A model generated the notes under the pieces. It did not search any database and was not told the DNA's origin. It was given only the letters and a program-made list of their open reading frames with translations. Of a DNA stretch of 64,000 bases, positions 18,258-27,270 are shown in pieces. Every line of letters begins with the position of its first letter. The first letter of the stretch is position 1. Position numbers and translations under genes: made by a program. Source of the stretch: an uncultured Lachnospiraceae bacterium (GTDB lineage Bacteria > Bacillota > Clostridia > Lachnospirales > Lachnospiraceae); contig CAMVRS010000001.1 in NCBI GenBank assembly GCA_947169935.1, positions 1 through 64,000 of the forward strand, read 5' to 3'.

Positions 18258-19190
18258 ATGGAACATAAAAATGAAGATCTTAAGCTCACCCGCGAGCAGT
18301 TTTATTCTGCCAATTCTGATTTTGCCGACCACAGACATGTGACAGACGGACACGAAATGGTAGATTACCAGGGCGGTAATCCCTACAGGATATGGCATAA
18401 TGATATAAACAATGACTTTGCACCCCACAGGCATTCAGCCCTTGAGATAATAGTTCCCGAGGAAAATGTCTATACGGCGATATGCAACCGCAATACTTAT
18501 GAAGTGCAGCCCAGGCAGATACTTTTCATCCCCCCGGGCATCACCCACGAGCTGATCGCGCCTACCAGTGGCATGCGCTATATCTATCTTATGAACGTAA
18601 GCTACTTTACTTCACTGCGCAGCTTTGCCCGCATAATGTCGATATTATCCCAGCCACTGCTCATCACACGCGAAGACAATGAACAGGCTTATGACGAGAT
18701 ATTCGAAATACTCATGCAGATGAACAGGGAATACTTTAACGAAAGGGAATACTCGGATCTTTCCATACCTTCGCTGCTTTTACAGCTGTTCATCAGCCTT
18801 GGCAAGAATTATGAAAAGCAGATAAGCAGCTGTGCCGACGCCCTGCCCACCAAGCGCAAGGAGTACATGGATCTTTTCACCAATACCCTTAAATATATAG
18901 ACGAACACTTTACGGAGAAGCTCTCCCTGGAGGATATGGCAGCAAAGACAGGTTTTTCCAAGTTCCATTTCTCCAGGCTCTTTAAAAAATATACAAATTA
19001 TAATTTCAGCGATTACCTTTGCCTGAGGCGCGTAAAGGAAGCCGAGACGCTGCTGCTGCGCCATGACATACCCATAACCGACGTAGCCATCACCTCAGGC
19101 TTTTCCAGTATCTCAACCTTTAACAGGATATTCAAACAGCAGAAGGGCTGTTCTCCGAGCGAATACAGAAACAGGAACAGCGGTAACTGA
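18258..19190 (+). CDS. AraC-family transcriptional regulator
   Basis: This is a 310-residue regulator. The ATG at 18258 is preceded by GAGAGG at proper spacing; an upstream TTG at 18243 would lie on the ribosome site and is rejected. The N-terminal half has a cupin-like sensor fold (HRHSALEIIVPEENVY, then PRQILFIPPGITHELIAP). The C-terminal 100 residues hold two helix-turn-helix units of the AraC type (LEDMAAKTGFSKFHFSRLFK and ITDVAITSGFSSISTFNRIFK). It is divergent from the GH115 gene and in a convergent pair with the SGNH gene, so it is the likely xylan-responsive activator of the minus-strand unit. The effector is unknown. Confidence 0.92.
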   Translation: MEHKNEDLKLTREQFYSANSDFADHRHVTDGHEMVDYQGGNPYRIWHNDINNDFAPHRHSALEIIVPEENVYTAICNRNTYEVQPRQILFIPPGITHELIAPTSGMRYIYLMNVSYFTSLRSFARIMSILSQPLLITREDNEQAYDEIFEILMQMNREYFNEREYSDLSIPSLLLQLFISLGKNYEKQISSCADALPTKRKEYMDLFTNTLKYIDEHFTEKLSLEDMAAKTGFSKFHFSRLFKKYTNYNFSDYLCLRRVKEAETLLLRHDIPITDVAITSGFSSISTFNRIFKQQKGCSPSEYRNRNSGN

Positions 19191-19208
19191 TACCTGCTGT
19201 TCCTGTTT
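19170..19208. terminator. Bidirectional terminator overlapping the AraC stop codon
   Basis: A 15-16-bp stem with one bulged base is formed by 19170-19185 and 19191-19207. It starts inside the last codons of the AraC-type gene (stop at 19188-19190) and is followed by TTTTA on the plus strand and by TTT on the minus strand. It therefore also ends the convergent SGNH transcript. The terminator stem itself contains coding sequence. Confidence 0.75.
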
Positions 19209-19234
19209 TACTGTCATCATAAAACACCGTTAAC

Positions 19235-20950
19235 TTAATCTACTACGCCAAATCCCAGGAAAGTAAAGCGCTTATCCTTTTCGGTCACCTTTATCTCTAT
19301 ATCATATTCCTTAGCGGGACCGCCCCTGTGTGCGATCAGCGCATTGCAGTGCTGCCAGCCTATGATATGTGGATCGATGGTCAGCACCTTTTCACCATCT
19401 ACATATACTTCCGCAATACCTACCTCCGGTGATGCAGAATCCATATAAGCTATCACAACTGCGCTGCATTTTATCTTTGCCTTAAATACGGCTTCCTCTG
19501 CCTTGCCGTCATAGAGCCAGTTCTCGTTGAATTCGGGAGTTCCTCCCATATCCAGGTCACGCTCTACAAACTGAACTTCCTTGCTGTGTCCCGTGAAAGT
19601 ACCGCAGTCATAACTGATCACTGCAGGAGTGCTGTCGATATTTGCCCTGTCCACAAGATAGATATTCTCAAACTCTCCGCCCTTGGGAGGAGTGATGCCG
19701 CTTATATCAAAGTCCTCTTCATCAGCGGAAGCATCCGCAGCTTTAAACATATTGATAAGGCCGTCTGCCATAATGCGGTGACCGACATTTGTGGGATGAT
19801 ACATATCGTAGAAGTAGCGGTTCTTGCTGACTACGCCGCCATCCTCTTCACTTAAATAGAACTGGTCGTATACAGCATCCTTTATGCTGACCATGGGCAG
19901 ATTATAGGCTTCGCCCACGCATTTTAAGCGATCCTGCAGATTGTAGCCGTCAACGAATACCGAATAAAGCAGTATTACTGCAGGCTTCTGAGGACTGTTG
20001 TAGATCATCCTTACCAGCGAATCAAAGAATTCACCCTTGGTCTCATCACCTTCATCATTTACGGCAAATTCGACTATCACCACATCAGGCGCTTTCTTTC
20101 CGTCATCGGTAACATCATGCACATAACGCAGTATGCCTACTTCGGAAGGAGTACCGCCCACGCCGGCCTTGGTATAGCCCACGTTATCTTCATAACCGCG
20201 GCCTGCCAGATCGCAGAAGCCCTTGAAAGCATTATATGCATAGCAGCCGGTGTTGATGGGTATGGCGCCGGCTCCCTGGGTGATGGATCCGCCTAAACAG
20301 GCGAATTCAACCTTCTCACCTCTGCGCGCCTTATCGATAGCAGCCTTAAGACGATGGATATTGCCCTTCTGCATAAGGGATTTCTCTATCATCTTCCTAT
20401 ATGCGTCGCTTTCGTAATCAACTTCCTTATCTTCCTTCTGCTCCGGTGCAACGTATCCGTCATTCAGATAGAAGCATACCGAAACTTTGGCCATGATGCC
20501 GGGCTCGGGAAACTCAAAGCGGATCTGGCCCACCACATTATCATCATCGGACCAGTCGAACTTATCCAGCTCCATCACCATCTCCATGCCGTCCGTATCC
20601 ATATCCATGGCAAGGGTGGTGCCTGAGTTATAAGGGTCCTTATGGCCGTACATCTGGAAAGCAAATGTAGCCCTGACAGGCTCGCCTGCCTTCTGTATAG
20701 AAACGCCCACGCTGTGGACCTGCTTTCTGAAAGTATCAACCTTTACCAGCTCATTGAGCATGGTCTCATCTTCCAGATTTCCCACCAGCTTGGCGCTGGC
20801 CTTTAATCTTCCGTCGCTCTCATAGATGAAAGTGATGCCCCTTCCGTCCGGTGCAGGCAAAGGACAGATCTCCTTATCCCGCATTATGTAATAGAACGGT
20901 CTTTTTGCTGTGGGGTCTTTGGGCGCCACCGGCCCTCTTGATTCTGCCAT
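19235..20950 (-). CDS. SGNH/GDSL-family hydrolase, likely carbohydrate (acetyl-xylan) esterase
   Basis: This is a 571-residue protein. An N-terminal beta-rich domain (1-185) precedes an SGNH hydrolase domain (about 190-400). Catalytic Ser222 is in CLGGSITQG, an Asn-containing block reads VIVEFAVNDEGD, and Asp382/His385 are in DMYHPTNVG. A further beta-sandwich ends the protein (about 430-570). There is no signal peptide, so it should act on imported acetylated oligosaccharides. It follows the GH43 gene by 12 bases, which supports a role in removing acetyl groups from xylo-oligosaccharides. The exact ester bond is inferred, and the domain layout does not match a CAZy esterase family I can name with certainty. 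Confidence 0.8.
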   Translation of the reverse strand: MAESRGPVAPKDPTAKRPFYYIMRDKEICPLPAPDGRGITFIYESDGRLKASAKLVGNLEDETMLNELVKVDTFRKQVHSVGVSIQKAGEPVRATFAFQMYGHKDPYNSGTTLAMDMDTDGMEMVMELDKFDWSDDDNVVGQIRFEFPEPGIMAKVSVCFYLNDGYVAPEQKEDKEVDYESDAYRKMIEKSLMQKGNIHRLKAAIDKARRGEKVEFACLGGSITQGAGAIPINTGCYAYNAFKGFCDLAGRGYEDNVGYTKAGVGGTPSEVGILRYVHDVTDDGKKAPDVVIVEFAVNDEGDETKGEFFDSLVRMIYNSPQKPAVILLYSVFVDGYNLQDRLKCVGEAYNLPMVSIKDAVYDQFYLSEEDGGVVSKNRYFYDMYHPTNVGHRIMADGLINMFKAADASADEEDFDISGITPPKGGEFENIYLVDRANIDSTPAVISYDCGTFTGHSKEVQFVERDLDMGGTPEFNENWLYDGKAEEAVFKAKIKCSAVVIAYMDSASPEVGIAEVYVDGEKVLTIDPHIIGWQHCNALIAHRGGPAKEYDIEIKVTEKDKRFTFLGFGVVD

Positions 20951-20962
20951 GGTTTTTCCTCC

Positions 20963-22555
20963 TTATTGATATATAAACTCTTTAAACTCCGCGCTTCCGC
21001 CGCACTCTTTAGTGGAATATACAAAGAGTCCGAAACGTGCGCCGGTAAAGTGGTCCAGCTTGAACCTCAGCTGTGCCTGGGTACCAAGCTGTTTCTTCTG
21101 TCCGTCTTCAATGTAAAACATACATGCAGTATCTTTCATCATGGTAAAGTCTGCTTCTGCGCGAAGCACTGCACTGCTGCCGTTAAGTTTGACCGCAGCC
21201 TGCTCCCTGCCGGGTGTGGTATCATGACGCTCGCCCCAGAGTCCTTCAGGTGCTTCGCGGTCATACATCACCAGATACAGTTCTCCGTTCCTGCGGGTTA
21301 TCGCTATAAAAGCATAGGCGCTTTCAAGCAGGCAGAGTCCGGCATAATCCCCTTCTTTAAGACTGCTGCCGTCCACGGTTATCTGGGCTGCGCAGGTGGG
21401 ATATGTGGAACGCTGGGTCAGCGTATTCTTTGCCTGCACCAGATTCTTACATACCTTGCCTGTGGTTATCCTTACGCTGCCGGCTGCAGTATCATGCTCC
21501 ACCAGCTCAAGTTCCGGCTCGTGGGAGAACTGCCAGCGGCTTTTGAAACCGAAGCTGTCGAAAGATCCTTCGCTTCGCTCAGGATGACATGCCGGAGACT
21601 GCTCAGGATGACATGCCGGGACTTTAAAGTCGTCGCTGCCTGCCAGAGGCTCATACTCATAGCCGGGCCTGCCGTCGGGCACTTCAAATTCCAGCGGAAC
21701 CTTTCCGTTATCTCCGAATACGGGGATATCATCACCTTCATTAAAACTGATGGGCATCAGCACCGGTATGCGCCCCACTGCGCCGCTGTCCTGGAACAGT
21801 ATGGCGTACCACTTTCCATCCGGCGTATCCACTATGCCGCCCTGGGCGCAGCCGCTGCGGCAATAGCCGCGGTCGTCATCCATTACATCACGCCCCGTGT
21901 ATTCTCCGTCTATGGTATCGGAAACAAAGCAGGCTTCGGTCCTGCGTCCCGTTGCCCTGGGCATATGTATGAAGAAGATATAATACTTCCCGTTTATCTT
22001 ATAGATATGCGATCCTTCATAACCAAGATAAGCATCATCACGATCCTTAACGATCATCTTGTTGACGCCGCCTTCTTTAGGCCCGCTTAGATCCGGCTTG
22101 AGCTCCGTAAGATATACTTCACGGTTTCCGTATACGATATAGACTCTGCCGTCATCATCAAAGAGCAGGGAATTATCATGATAGAAACCCTCTATCTCGC
22201 TCTTTCTCCAGGGACCTTCTATCTTTTCCGAACGGTACAGATACGACTTATGCGTATCATTCGCCACAAAGATCACATAGAAGGTGCCTTCATGGTAACG
22301 CAGGCTGGCTGCCCACATCCCCTGTCCGTATATGTTCTCCTCACCCTCCATGCGCTGTGCCGGAGTGGAATCCAGTCTTTCATAAACAAAAGCCGCATGC
22401 TCCCAGTGCACCAGGTCGTAAGAACGCAGTATCTCACAGCCCGGCATAAAATACATGGTGGTGCTCACCATATAATAGGTGTCATCAACACGTATCACAT
22501 CCACGTCGGGATAATCCATTTTTAAAAGAGGATTTATGTCTTTAACTGTCATCAT
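20963..22555 (-). CDS. GH43 beta-xylosidase/arabinofuranosidase with an in-frame repeat insertion
   Basis: The 530-residue enzyme has a five-bladed GH43 propeller (about 10-300). The predicted base is Asp17 (DYPDVDVI), the pKa-setting residue Asp127 (YHDNSLLF), and the acid Glu180 (YEGSHIYK). A C-terminal beta-sandwich typical of xylosidases starts near 306. Between the SDDF and SRWQF motifs of that domain lie about 21 residues (312-332, including CHPERSEGS) that are encoded by a dispersed DNA repeat and are not part of the family fold. There is no signal peptide, so it is cytoplasmic. AGGAG precedes two adjacent ATGs; either may be used. The gene sits 17 bases after the TIR protein gene and 12 before the SGNH gene. 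Confidence 0.9.
   Translation of the reverse strand: MMTVKDINPLLKMDYPDVDVIRVDDTYYMVSTTMYFMPGCEILRSYDLVHWEHAAFVYERLDSTPAQRMEGEENIYGQGMWAASLRYHEGTFYVIFVANDTHKSYLYRSEKIEGPWRKSEIEGFYHDNSLLFDDDGRVYIVYGNREVYLTELKPDLSGPKEGGVNKMIVKDRDDAYLGYEGSHIYKINGKYYIFFIHMPRATGRRTEACFVSDTIDGEYTGRDVMDDDRGYCRSGCAQGGIVDTPDGKWYAILFQDSGAVGRIPVLMPISFNEGDDIPVFGDNGKVPLEFEVPDGRPGYEYEPLAGSDDFKVPACHPEQSPACHPERSEGSFDSFGFKSRWQFSHEPELELVEHDTAAGSVRITTGKVCKNLVQAKNTLTQRSTYPTCAAQITVDGSSLKEGDYAGLCLLESAYAFIAITRRNGELYLVMYDREAPEGLWGERHDTTPGREQAAVKLNGSSAVLRAEADFTMMKDTACMFYIEDGQKKQLGTQAQLRFKLDHFTGARFGLFVYSTKECGGSAEFKEFIYQ
21561..21620 (+). repeat. Dispersed palindromic repeat inside the GH43 coding sequence, copy 2
   Basis: This stretch holds AAGATCCTTCGCTTCGCTCA followed by GGATGACA. 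A direct 18-19-base duplication of the right part comes next (GCTCAGGATGACATGCCGG at 21579 onwards and again at about 21600). Its length is a multiple of three in effect: the GH43 frame stays open and is translated on the minus strand as CHPEQSPACHPERSEGS. It matches the repeat copies in intergenic DNA at 8681, 43261 and 45982. Confidence 0.85.
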
Positions 22556-22572
22556 TCACTCTCCTTTATAGT

Positions 22573-24978
22573 TTACTGTATACCGTATTTATCTCTGATC
22601 TCCTGTGAAGGTACATAGTCGCCAAGATATTCATCAGCCTTTTGAATGAGTTCCTCATAGGAAAACCAGGGAATACGCAGGCATGTGTAATCATCACCCA
22701 CCATTATCAGATCTTTGCCGTCCCAGTCCGTAATAAGACCTGTTTTACATATTATATTAAACTTATCATCCATCAGATATGATTTGGAACCGCTGATGAT
22801 ATAGCATTCGGTCAGATCATTATAGCGGAAGTCATACAGTTCATCTTCAGGTGCCATAAAGGAATTAACACATTCCTTGGTCTCTGCATCTATTATCTTT
22901 ACTACTTTGTCTATAAACTCGACCATAATATACTTTTGATCAAGTGAATACAGAGCCATGCCGGCCATATCCGGATTTATATTATATTCTTTATCATTAA
23001 ACATGGATACATCTGCTATTTCACAGCAATCATCACTGCCTTCATATTCACAATCCTCTTTTGCCAGCGGACTGATCATTTCAGAATATCTGATCACATA
23101 ATTGGATAAATAATATTTACAGAACAGATCCCCGTCCTTGTATACCACATCGCCTACATCCCCTGTGGGCGCTATGTCATAAAAGTCCTTTATCTCCGAA
23201 ACACTATCATAATCACAGTAATAAACCCTTCCGGTATCCGTGATAACATAAAACCAGTTATCCTCTATCCAGCATGAACTGATCATATCGGAAAAGCTAT
23301 GTTCCTTAAGAAGATCTCCGGTTTCCCTGTCCAGTATCATCGCATCGTTCGTTCCGCAGACCATTACATAAAAGTCCGTAAGGACCATATCCGGCCCGCT
23401 CATCAGATAATCATCTATTTTCTGTTTCCACAGTTCACGGCCTGTCTTTGAATTAATGGCATATACAAAAGTACTGTCATTGGATTCCGCCTCCCCGAAA
23501 AGCGTCATATAGATAACGCCGCTATCCGTTGTACATTCTATTTCAAAGCATTCAGGAATTGTCCGGGTATATTTTATCTCTCCGCTGTATTCGTCAATAA
23601 GACATACGCCTTTATCAAAACCCAGCAGCACATCGCCATCACAAAAACAGATATCATAAAGCCAGGGATCGTCGCTGCCCAGTTCTTTCTTAATATCCAG
23701 CGTGTATATTACGTCTCCGTTATTATCAACAGCATACAGTATATCTGTGAAGAAAGCATAGGTTACAAACCCGTCATCACTGCCATACAGATAGGATTCG
23801 GAATCTATATCAACACTCTTTGAGCTCATGTCCTTTAAGGAATAATATGTTGCTTCTCCGTTATCACATACCAGTATGCCTTCTTCTCCGCAGAAAGCAG
23901 CTTCAAACATACCGGAAGCGCCAAAGGTCATCCTTTTTTCGATCTTTTTGACCAGGCTTGCATCAGATACATTATACACAAATATAGTATCATCATCAGC
24001 GGTAAATACGTAATTACCATCACAGGATACCTTGTAACTATTTACCCATCCGTCAGCATCATAAACACAGACCGGAGAATGCTCATAGGAGATCTTGTAA
24101 ATATCCATAGCCGTAACAAGAGCATTGAATGCGGAATTATTAAAGCCGTTTTCGCTTGTATCCGGCAGCACTTTCCTTACGGCATATATCGCATCTCTGC
24201 GTCGTCCCTCCTCCAGCAGCTGATTGGATACATTGGCCATGGACCCCGCAAAGCTGTCCTGAAGCTGGGCGTACTGCTCATTTATCATCTCGTTTTGTTT
24301 GCTTATCTTGATAAGTGTGGCTGTTGCAAAGATGGCAAAGCCCAGAACCGCCGCGCCGATACTTCCGAAGATCATTGCCATGCGGCGCAGTTTCTGTTCA
24401 CGCTTACGCTGGCGCAGATCGTCAAATTCAAGGCCGAACATCGCTGCAGCCAGTTTGAGCACCGCAGTATCCATAGCCTTCAGCACCTCTTTTTTATTTT
24501 CACCGCGGGTATCTGCCGCAAGGGGCTCCAGCTCCTTCCGGATGATCACTTTTTCGCCTTTTTCATCAACCGTTTCCACTTCCTCAAGGGTTAGTATTTC
24601 CGGAAATGAATTGACAGGCTCATCCTCTGCCAGCACCACAAGGATATGATCCCTGTTATGGGTCTGAAGGAAGGTCTCTATCTCTTTCAGGCACCAGCGT
24701 GACTGGGGATATCTGGGAGTACATACTGTGATAAGAAAATCAGAATTGCGAAGAGCTTCATTTATGGGTTCGGAAAGATTATCGGCAAGAGGCAGCTCAT
24801 CCACATCGCGGAATACCCTGTTTATCTTTGTCCTGCCGTTCTTAACTTTTTTCAGTACGGATTTGGGCAGTTTAAAGTTTTCCAGCTTCTTATGAAGATT
24901 CTCTACCACAAAACTGTCAAACTCACTGTGCCTGTAACTTATGAACGCATCATACTTGATATCTTTAAGATTTGCCAT
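22573..24978 (-). CDS. TIR-domain membrane protein with C-terminal beta-propeller
   Basis: The start at 24978 has AAAGGA just upstream; a longer form (to 25014) lacks a site. The 801-residue product begins with a TIR domain (about 8-130: YDAFISYRH, then RDVDELPLADNLSE). WCLKE contains Glu99 at the position of the catalytic Glu of TIR NADases. A linker, a membrane helix (about 205-230) and a short coiled coil (235-275) follow. The rest is a long region of repeated WD40/PQQ-like beta strands (about 285-780). Known bacterial TIR proteins degrade NAD or make cyclic signals in defence; whether this one is an NADase is inferred. It lies only 17 bases before a GH43 gene without a terminator, so it heads an operon with xylanolytic enzymes, an unusual place. 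Confidence 0.85.
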   Translation of the reverse strand: MANLKDIKYDAFISYRHSEFDSFVVENLHKKLENFKLPKSVLKKVKNGRTKINRVFRDVDELPLADNLSEPINEALRNSDFLITVCTPRYPQSRWCLKEIETFLQTHNRDHILVVLAEDEPVNSFPEILTLEEVETVDEKGEKVIIRKELEPLAADTRGENKKEVLKAMDTAVLKLAAAMFGLEFDDLRQRKREQKLRRMAMIFGSIGAAVLGFAIFATATLIKISKQNEMINEQYAQLQDSFAGSMANVSNQLLEEGRRRDAIYAVRKVLPDTSENGFNNSAFNALVTAMDIYKISYEHSPVCVYDADGWVNSYKVSCDGNYVFTADDDTIFVYNVSDASLVKKIEKRMTFGASGMFEAAFCGEEGILVCDNGEATYYSLKDMSSKSVDIDSESYLYGSDDGFVTYAFFTDILYAVDNNGDVIYTLDIKKELGSDDPWLYDICFCDGDVLLGFDKGVCLIDEYSGEIKYTRTIPECFEIECTTDSGVIYMTLFGEAESNDSTFVYAINSKTGRELWKQKIDDYLMSGPDMVLTDFYVMVCGTNDAMILDRETGDLLKEHSFSDMISSCWIEDNWFYVITDTGRVYYCDYDSVSEIKDFYDIAPTGDVGDVVYKDGDLFCKYYLSNYVIRYSEMISPLAKEDCEYEGSDDCCEIADVSMFNDKEYNINPDMAGMALYSLDQKYIMVEFIDKVVKIIDAETKECVNSFMAPEDELYDFRYNDLTECYIISGSKSYLMDDKFNIICKTGLITDWDGKDLIMVGDDYTCLRIPWFSYEELIQKADEYLGDYVPSQEIRDKYGIQ

Positions 24979-25019
24979 TTCCTTTCTCCCTCTCCGTGCG
25001 GCATACCTACACATTCAAC

Positions 25020-25049
25020 ATTATACATCCAAACATATGTAAAAAACAA
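25020..25049 (-). promoter_or_regulatory. Promoter of the TIR-GH43-SGNH operon
   Basis: On the minus strand TTGTTT (25044-25049) is separated by 18 bases from a perfect TATAAT (25020-25025). The predicted start of transcription is about 35 bases upstream of the TIR gene ATG. It is divergent from the -10 box at 25084. Confidence 0.55.
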
Positions 25050-25083
25050 TAAAAACTATATGCTGCGGGCAGGATATATGTGA

Positions 25084-25089
25084 TATAAT
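25084..25089 (+). promoter_or_regulatory. Extended -10 promoter of the DUF6765 gene group
   Basis: TGATATAATG contains an extended -10 element 38 bases before the start codon at 25128. The expected -35 position (TGCTGC) is weak. The same TGATATAAT sequence occurs at both divergent promoters near 18150 and 18218. Confidence 0.5.
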
Positions 25090-25127
25090 GGTCCGGTATA
25101 TACAATACTGCCGGGAAAGTTATCAGG

Positions 25128-25616
25128 ATGAGTGAAAAGGAAAAGGAAGCGCTGGTCAGGCGTTATAAAAGCAATATCAGATTAAACGGACGCTACTATA
25201 TTTTCTTCGGATTATGGGCCGCTGTCCGTTCTTTTATGATGCTCACCCTTGATGATTCCATTCTGAAAGAAGCCTTTGCCGAAATGGAAGTGGAAGAAGC
25301 CATCCGGGGTTTTGTAGAATTCTTTGTGATCGTAGTCTTAATACTGATAATGCTCTGCATACTGGCCATTCACTTTTTCGTGGGCATAAGCGCCATAAGA
25401 TACAGCAGAGGCAAAAGCAAAAACAGGATCTTTCTTTTGATAGCGGCTATCGATATCATCGTTATAGTCCTGTCAGTGCCCAATGATTTTCCGAATGGTA
25501 TAAGAGCGTCAGCCATAGCTGCAGCCATGGTTGATATTACGCAGGTCATCATGCTTGGGAATATGCTGTATTCCGTGATACGGATAAAAAGCCTGACAGA
25601 GGCGGCAAAGGAGTAA
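25128..25616 (+). CDS. Small membrane protein of unknown function
   Basis: This 162-residue protein has a charged N-terminus (about 20 residues) and four predicted membrane helices (about 28-45, 65-90, 105-122, 128-148) with an acidic external loop (DDSILKEAFAEMEVEEAIRG). No family is recognised. It is the first gene of a plus-strand trio with the DUF6765 and DUF308 genes. The gap to the next gene is 5 bases, so they are co-transcribed. Confidence 0.75.
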   Translation: MSEKEKEALVRRYKSNIRLNGRYYIFFGLWAAVRSFMMLTLDDSILKEAFAEMEVEEAIRGFVEFFVIVVLILIMLCILAIHFFVGISAIRYSRGKSKNRIFLLIAAIDIIVIVLSVPNDFPNGIRASAIAAAMVDITQVIMLGNMLYSVIRIKSLTEAAKE

Positions 25617-25621
25617 GCTGT

Positions 25622-26728
25622 ATGCAGGAAGATTTTCATTATTACGCCACTTACGCTGCAGCCATACTGGCCGGGTACACACATAAGGAAAGTCTGGATA
25701 TCGCCTACAGCGCGCAGTTTGTGGATCTGTGCTCAAAAACGCTGCTGTCAAAGATAAAGGCCCCCCAAAAAGCTGCCACCACCCAGCTCCAGCTCGAGAT
25801 GATGGATGCACGCACCGATATGGTGGGCCTGCAGGACATAACCAGGATCTGGGCCTCCTTCCATTTCCTTCCCAAAGACCTGTATGCCGAAAAAGCCAAA
25901 CGTCCCAAAGGATATATGCGTAAATACCGCCTGATCTGCGGCCCAAACGGTGAGCTGGTCAAAAAGACTGTAGAACTGGCAAAGGGCAGGACGCTTCAGC
26001 ATGCAGGTATTGCTATGCATGTCCTTGCCGATACCTGGGCACACAGCTATTTTGCAGGGACACCTTCGCTGGTGATCAATAATACCAATGATGAATTTTA
26101 CGAGCTCATTACCATAGATGGAAAAGAGACCGAAAGAAAGATAAAATTCAGACATAATCCCGGAGCAGATGACGATCTTGATAAGAGCCTTTATACCAAC
26201 AGCATCTATCAGGGTTCGGAGGATTCCATAATGAATCTGGGCCACGGCAGGGCCGGACATCTGCCGGATTATTCCTTTGCCAAGTACAGCTATCTTCCTG
26301 CCTGGGATGATTATAACGCAATGATAAAAGACAACCCTTCGGATTACCGTAAAGCCTTTTGCCAGATGATCAGAGCCCTGCGTTTTCTGAGAGGGGATAT
26401 CGAAGCCTTCGAAACAGACGAATACGACTATGAGCTGATCGCACCTCATGAAGAGCGGATCATGCAGATCATAACCAAAAGGCAGCTGATCGCTTCAGCC
26501 GACTGGAGGGCTTTCGGAGAAGAGCTTTCCGGCGATACGGTGGATGATTTTGATATCAACCGTTATCAGGATGAATATATGGCGGTGGAAAATAAAGATG
26601 ATTCCTTCCTCGGAAAATTCATAAACGGCGCTATACTTCATAAGGGAATGGTCTGCCGGCAGATCTTTGAGTCCGGAAACATGCTGGCCGGCTATGTAGG
26701 GGAAGAGAAAGGAACGGCGGATAGGTAA
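25622..26728 (+). CDS. DUF6765-family protein
   Basis: This 368-residue soluble protein resembles DUF6765. Near residues 125-146 it has the motif QHAGIAMHVLADTWAHSYFAG, whose His/Asp residues look like those of the helical metal-binding folds of zinc-dependent phospholipase C or HD-type hydrolases. An N-terminal HYYATYAAAILAGY segment with another His may contribute. The biochemical function is unknown, and metal binding is inferred from the motif. It lies 5 bases after a small membrane protein gene and overlaps the DUF308 gene by one base (TAATG), implying translational coupling. Confidence 0.75.
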   Translation: MQEDFHYYATYAAAILAGYTHKESLDIAYSAQFVDLCSKTLLSKIKAPQKAATTQLQLEMMDARTDMVGLQDITRIWASFHFLPKDLYAEKAKRPKGYMRKYRLICGPNGELVKKTVELAKGRTLQHAGIAMHVLADTWAHSYFAGTPSLVINNTNDEFYELITIDGKETERKIKFRHNPGADDDLDKSLYTNSIYQGSEDSIMNLGHGRAGHLPDYSFAKYSYLPAWDDYNAMIKDNPSDYRKAFCQMIRALRFLRGDIEAFETDEYDYELIAPHEERIMQIITKRQLIASADWRAFGEELSGDTVDDFDINRYQDEYMAVENKDDSFLGKFINGAILHKGMVCRQIFESGNMLAGYVGEEKGTADR

Positions 26729-27261
26729 TGACTGCAGTACAGAGGATAAGAGAAGTCATATCGGGCCTGTTTATGTTCATCGGAGCACTGCTGCTCCTGA
26801 CCGATCCCGAATACGGATATCTGCTGGTAGTATATCTGCTGGCATTTATCCTTCTGACCATGGGTATACGCAAACTGTATTATTATTTTACCATGGCCAG
26901 ATATATGGTAGACGGTAAAGAGAGCCTTTATATAGGCGTCATACTCTTCGATTTCGGAGCCCTTACCGGAAGCCTGACGGACATTCCCAAGTTTTATGTG
27001 CTGTTTTACCTGATCGGGATACATGCTTTTTCCGGTCTTGTGGAAGTGCTCAGAGCCCGGGAGGCCCGATTACAGGGGGCCTCCTCATGGAAGTTCAAAC
27101 TCATACACGGAATGGTGGATCTGCTTATGGCCATCATCTGCATCATGTTCATCAATGAAGGCAGCATCGCGGTACTTATATATGCCATAGGACTTATCTA
27201 TTCGGCGGTCCTGAAGATAATATCCGCCTTCAGAAAAACCAGATTTGTCTATATCCAGTAA
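26728..27261 (+). CDS. DUF308/HdeD-like integral membrane protein
   Basis: This 177-residue protein has about six hydrophobic segments paired in the way seen in DUF308 (HdeD-like) proteins: a repeat of a helix pair and a short charged loop (e.g. TMGIRKLYYYF). Role unknown. The start codon overlaps the stop of the DUF6765 gene. It is the last gene of the plus-strand trio and is convergent with the 2262-residue gene. Confidence 0.75.
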   Translation: MTAVQRIREVISGLFMFIGALLLLTDPEYGYLLVVYLLAFILLTMGIRKLYYYFTMARYMVDGKESLYIGVILFDFGALTGSLTDIPKFYVLFYLIGIHAFSGLVEVLRAREARLQGASSWKFKLIHGMVDLLMAIICIMFINEGSIAVLIYAIGLIYSAVLKIISAFRKTRFVYIQ

Positions 27262-27270
27262 TAGCAGCAA

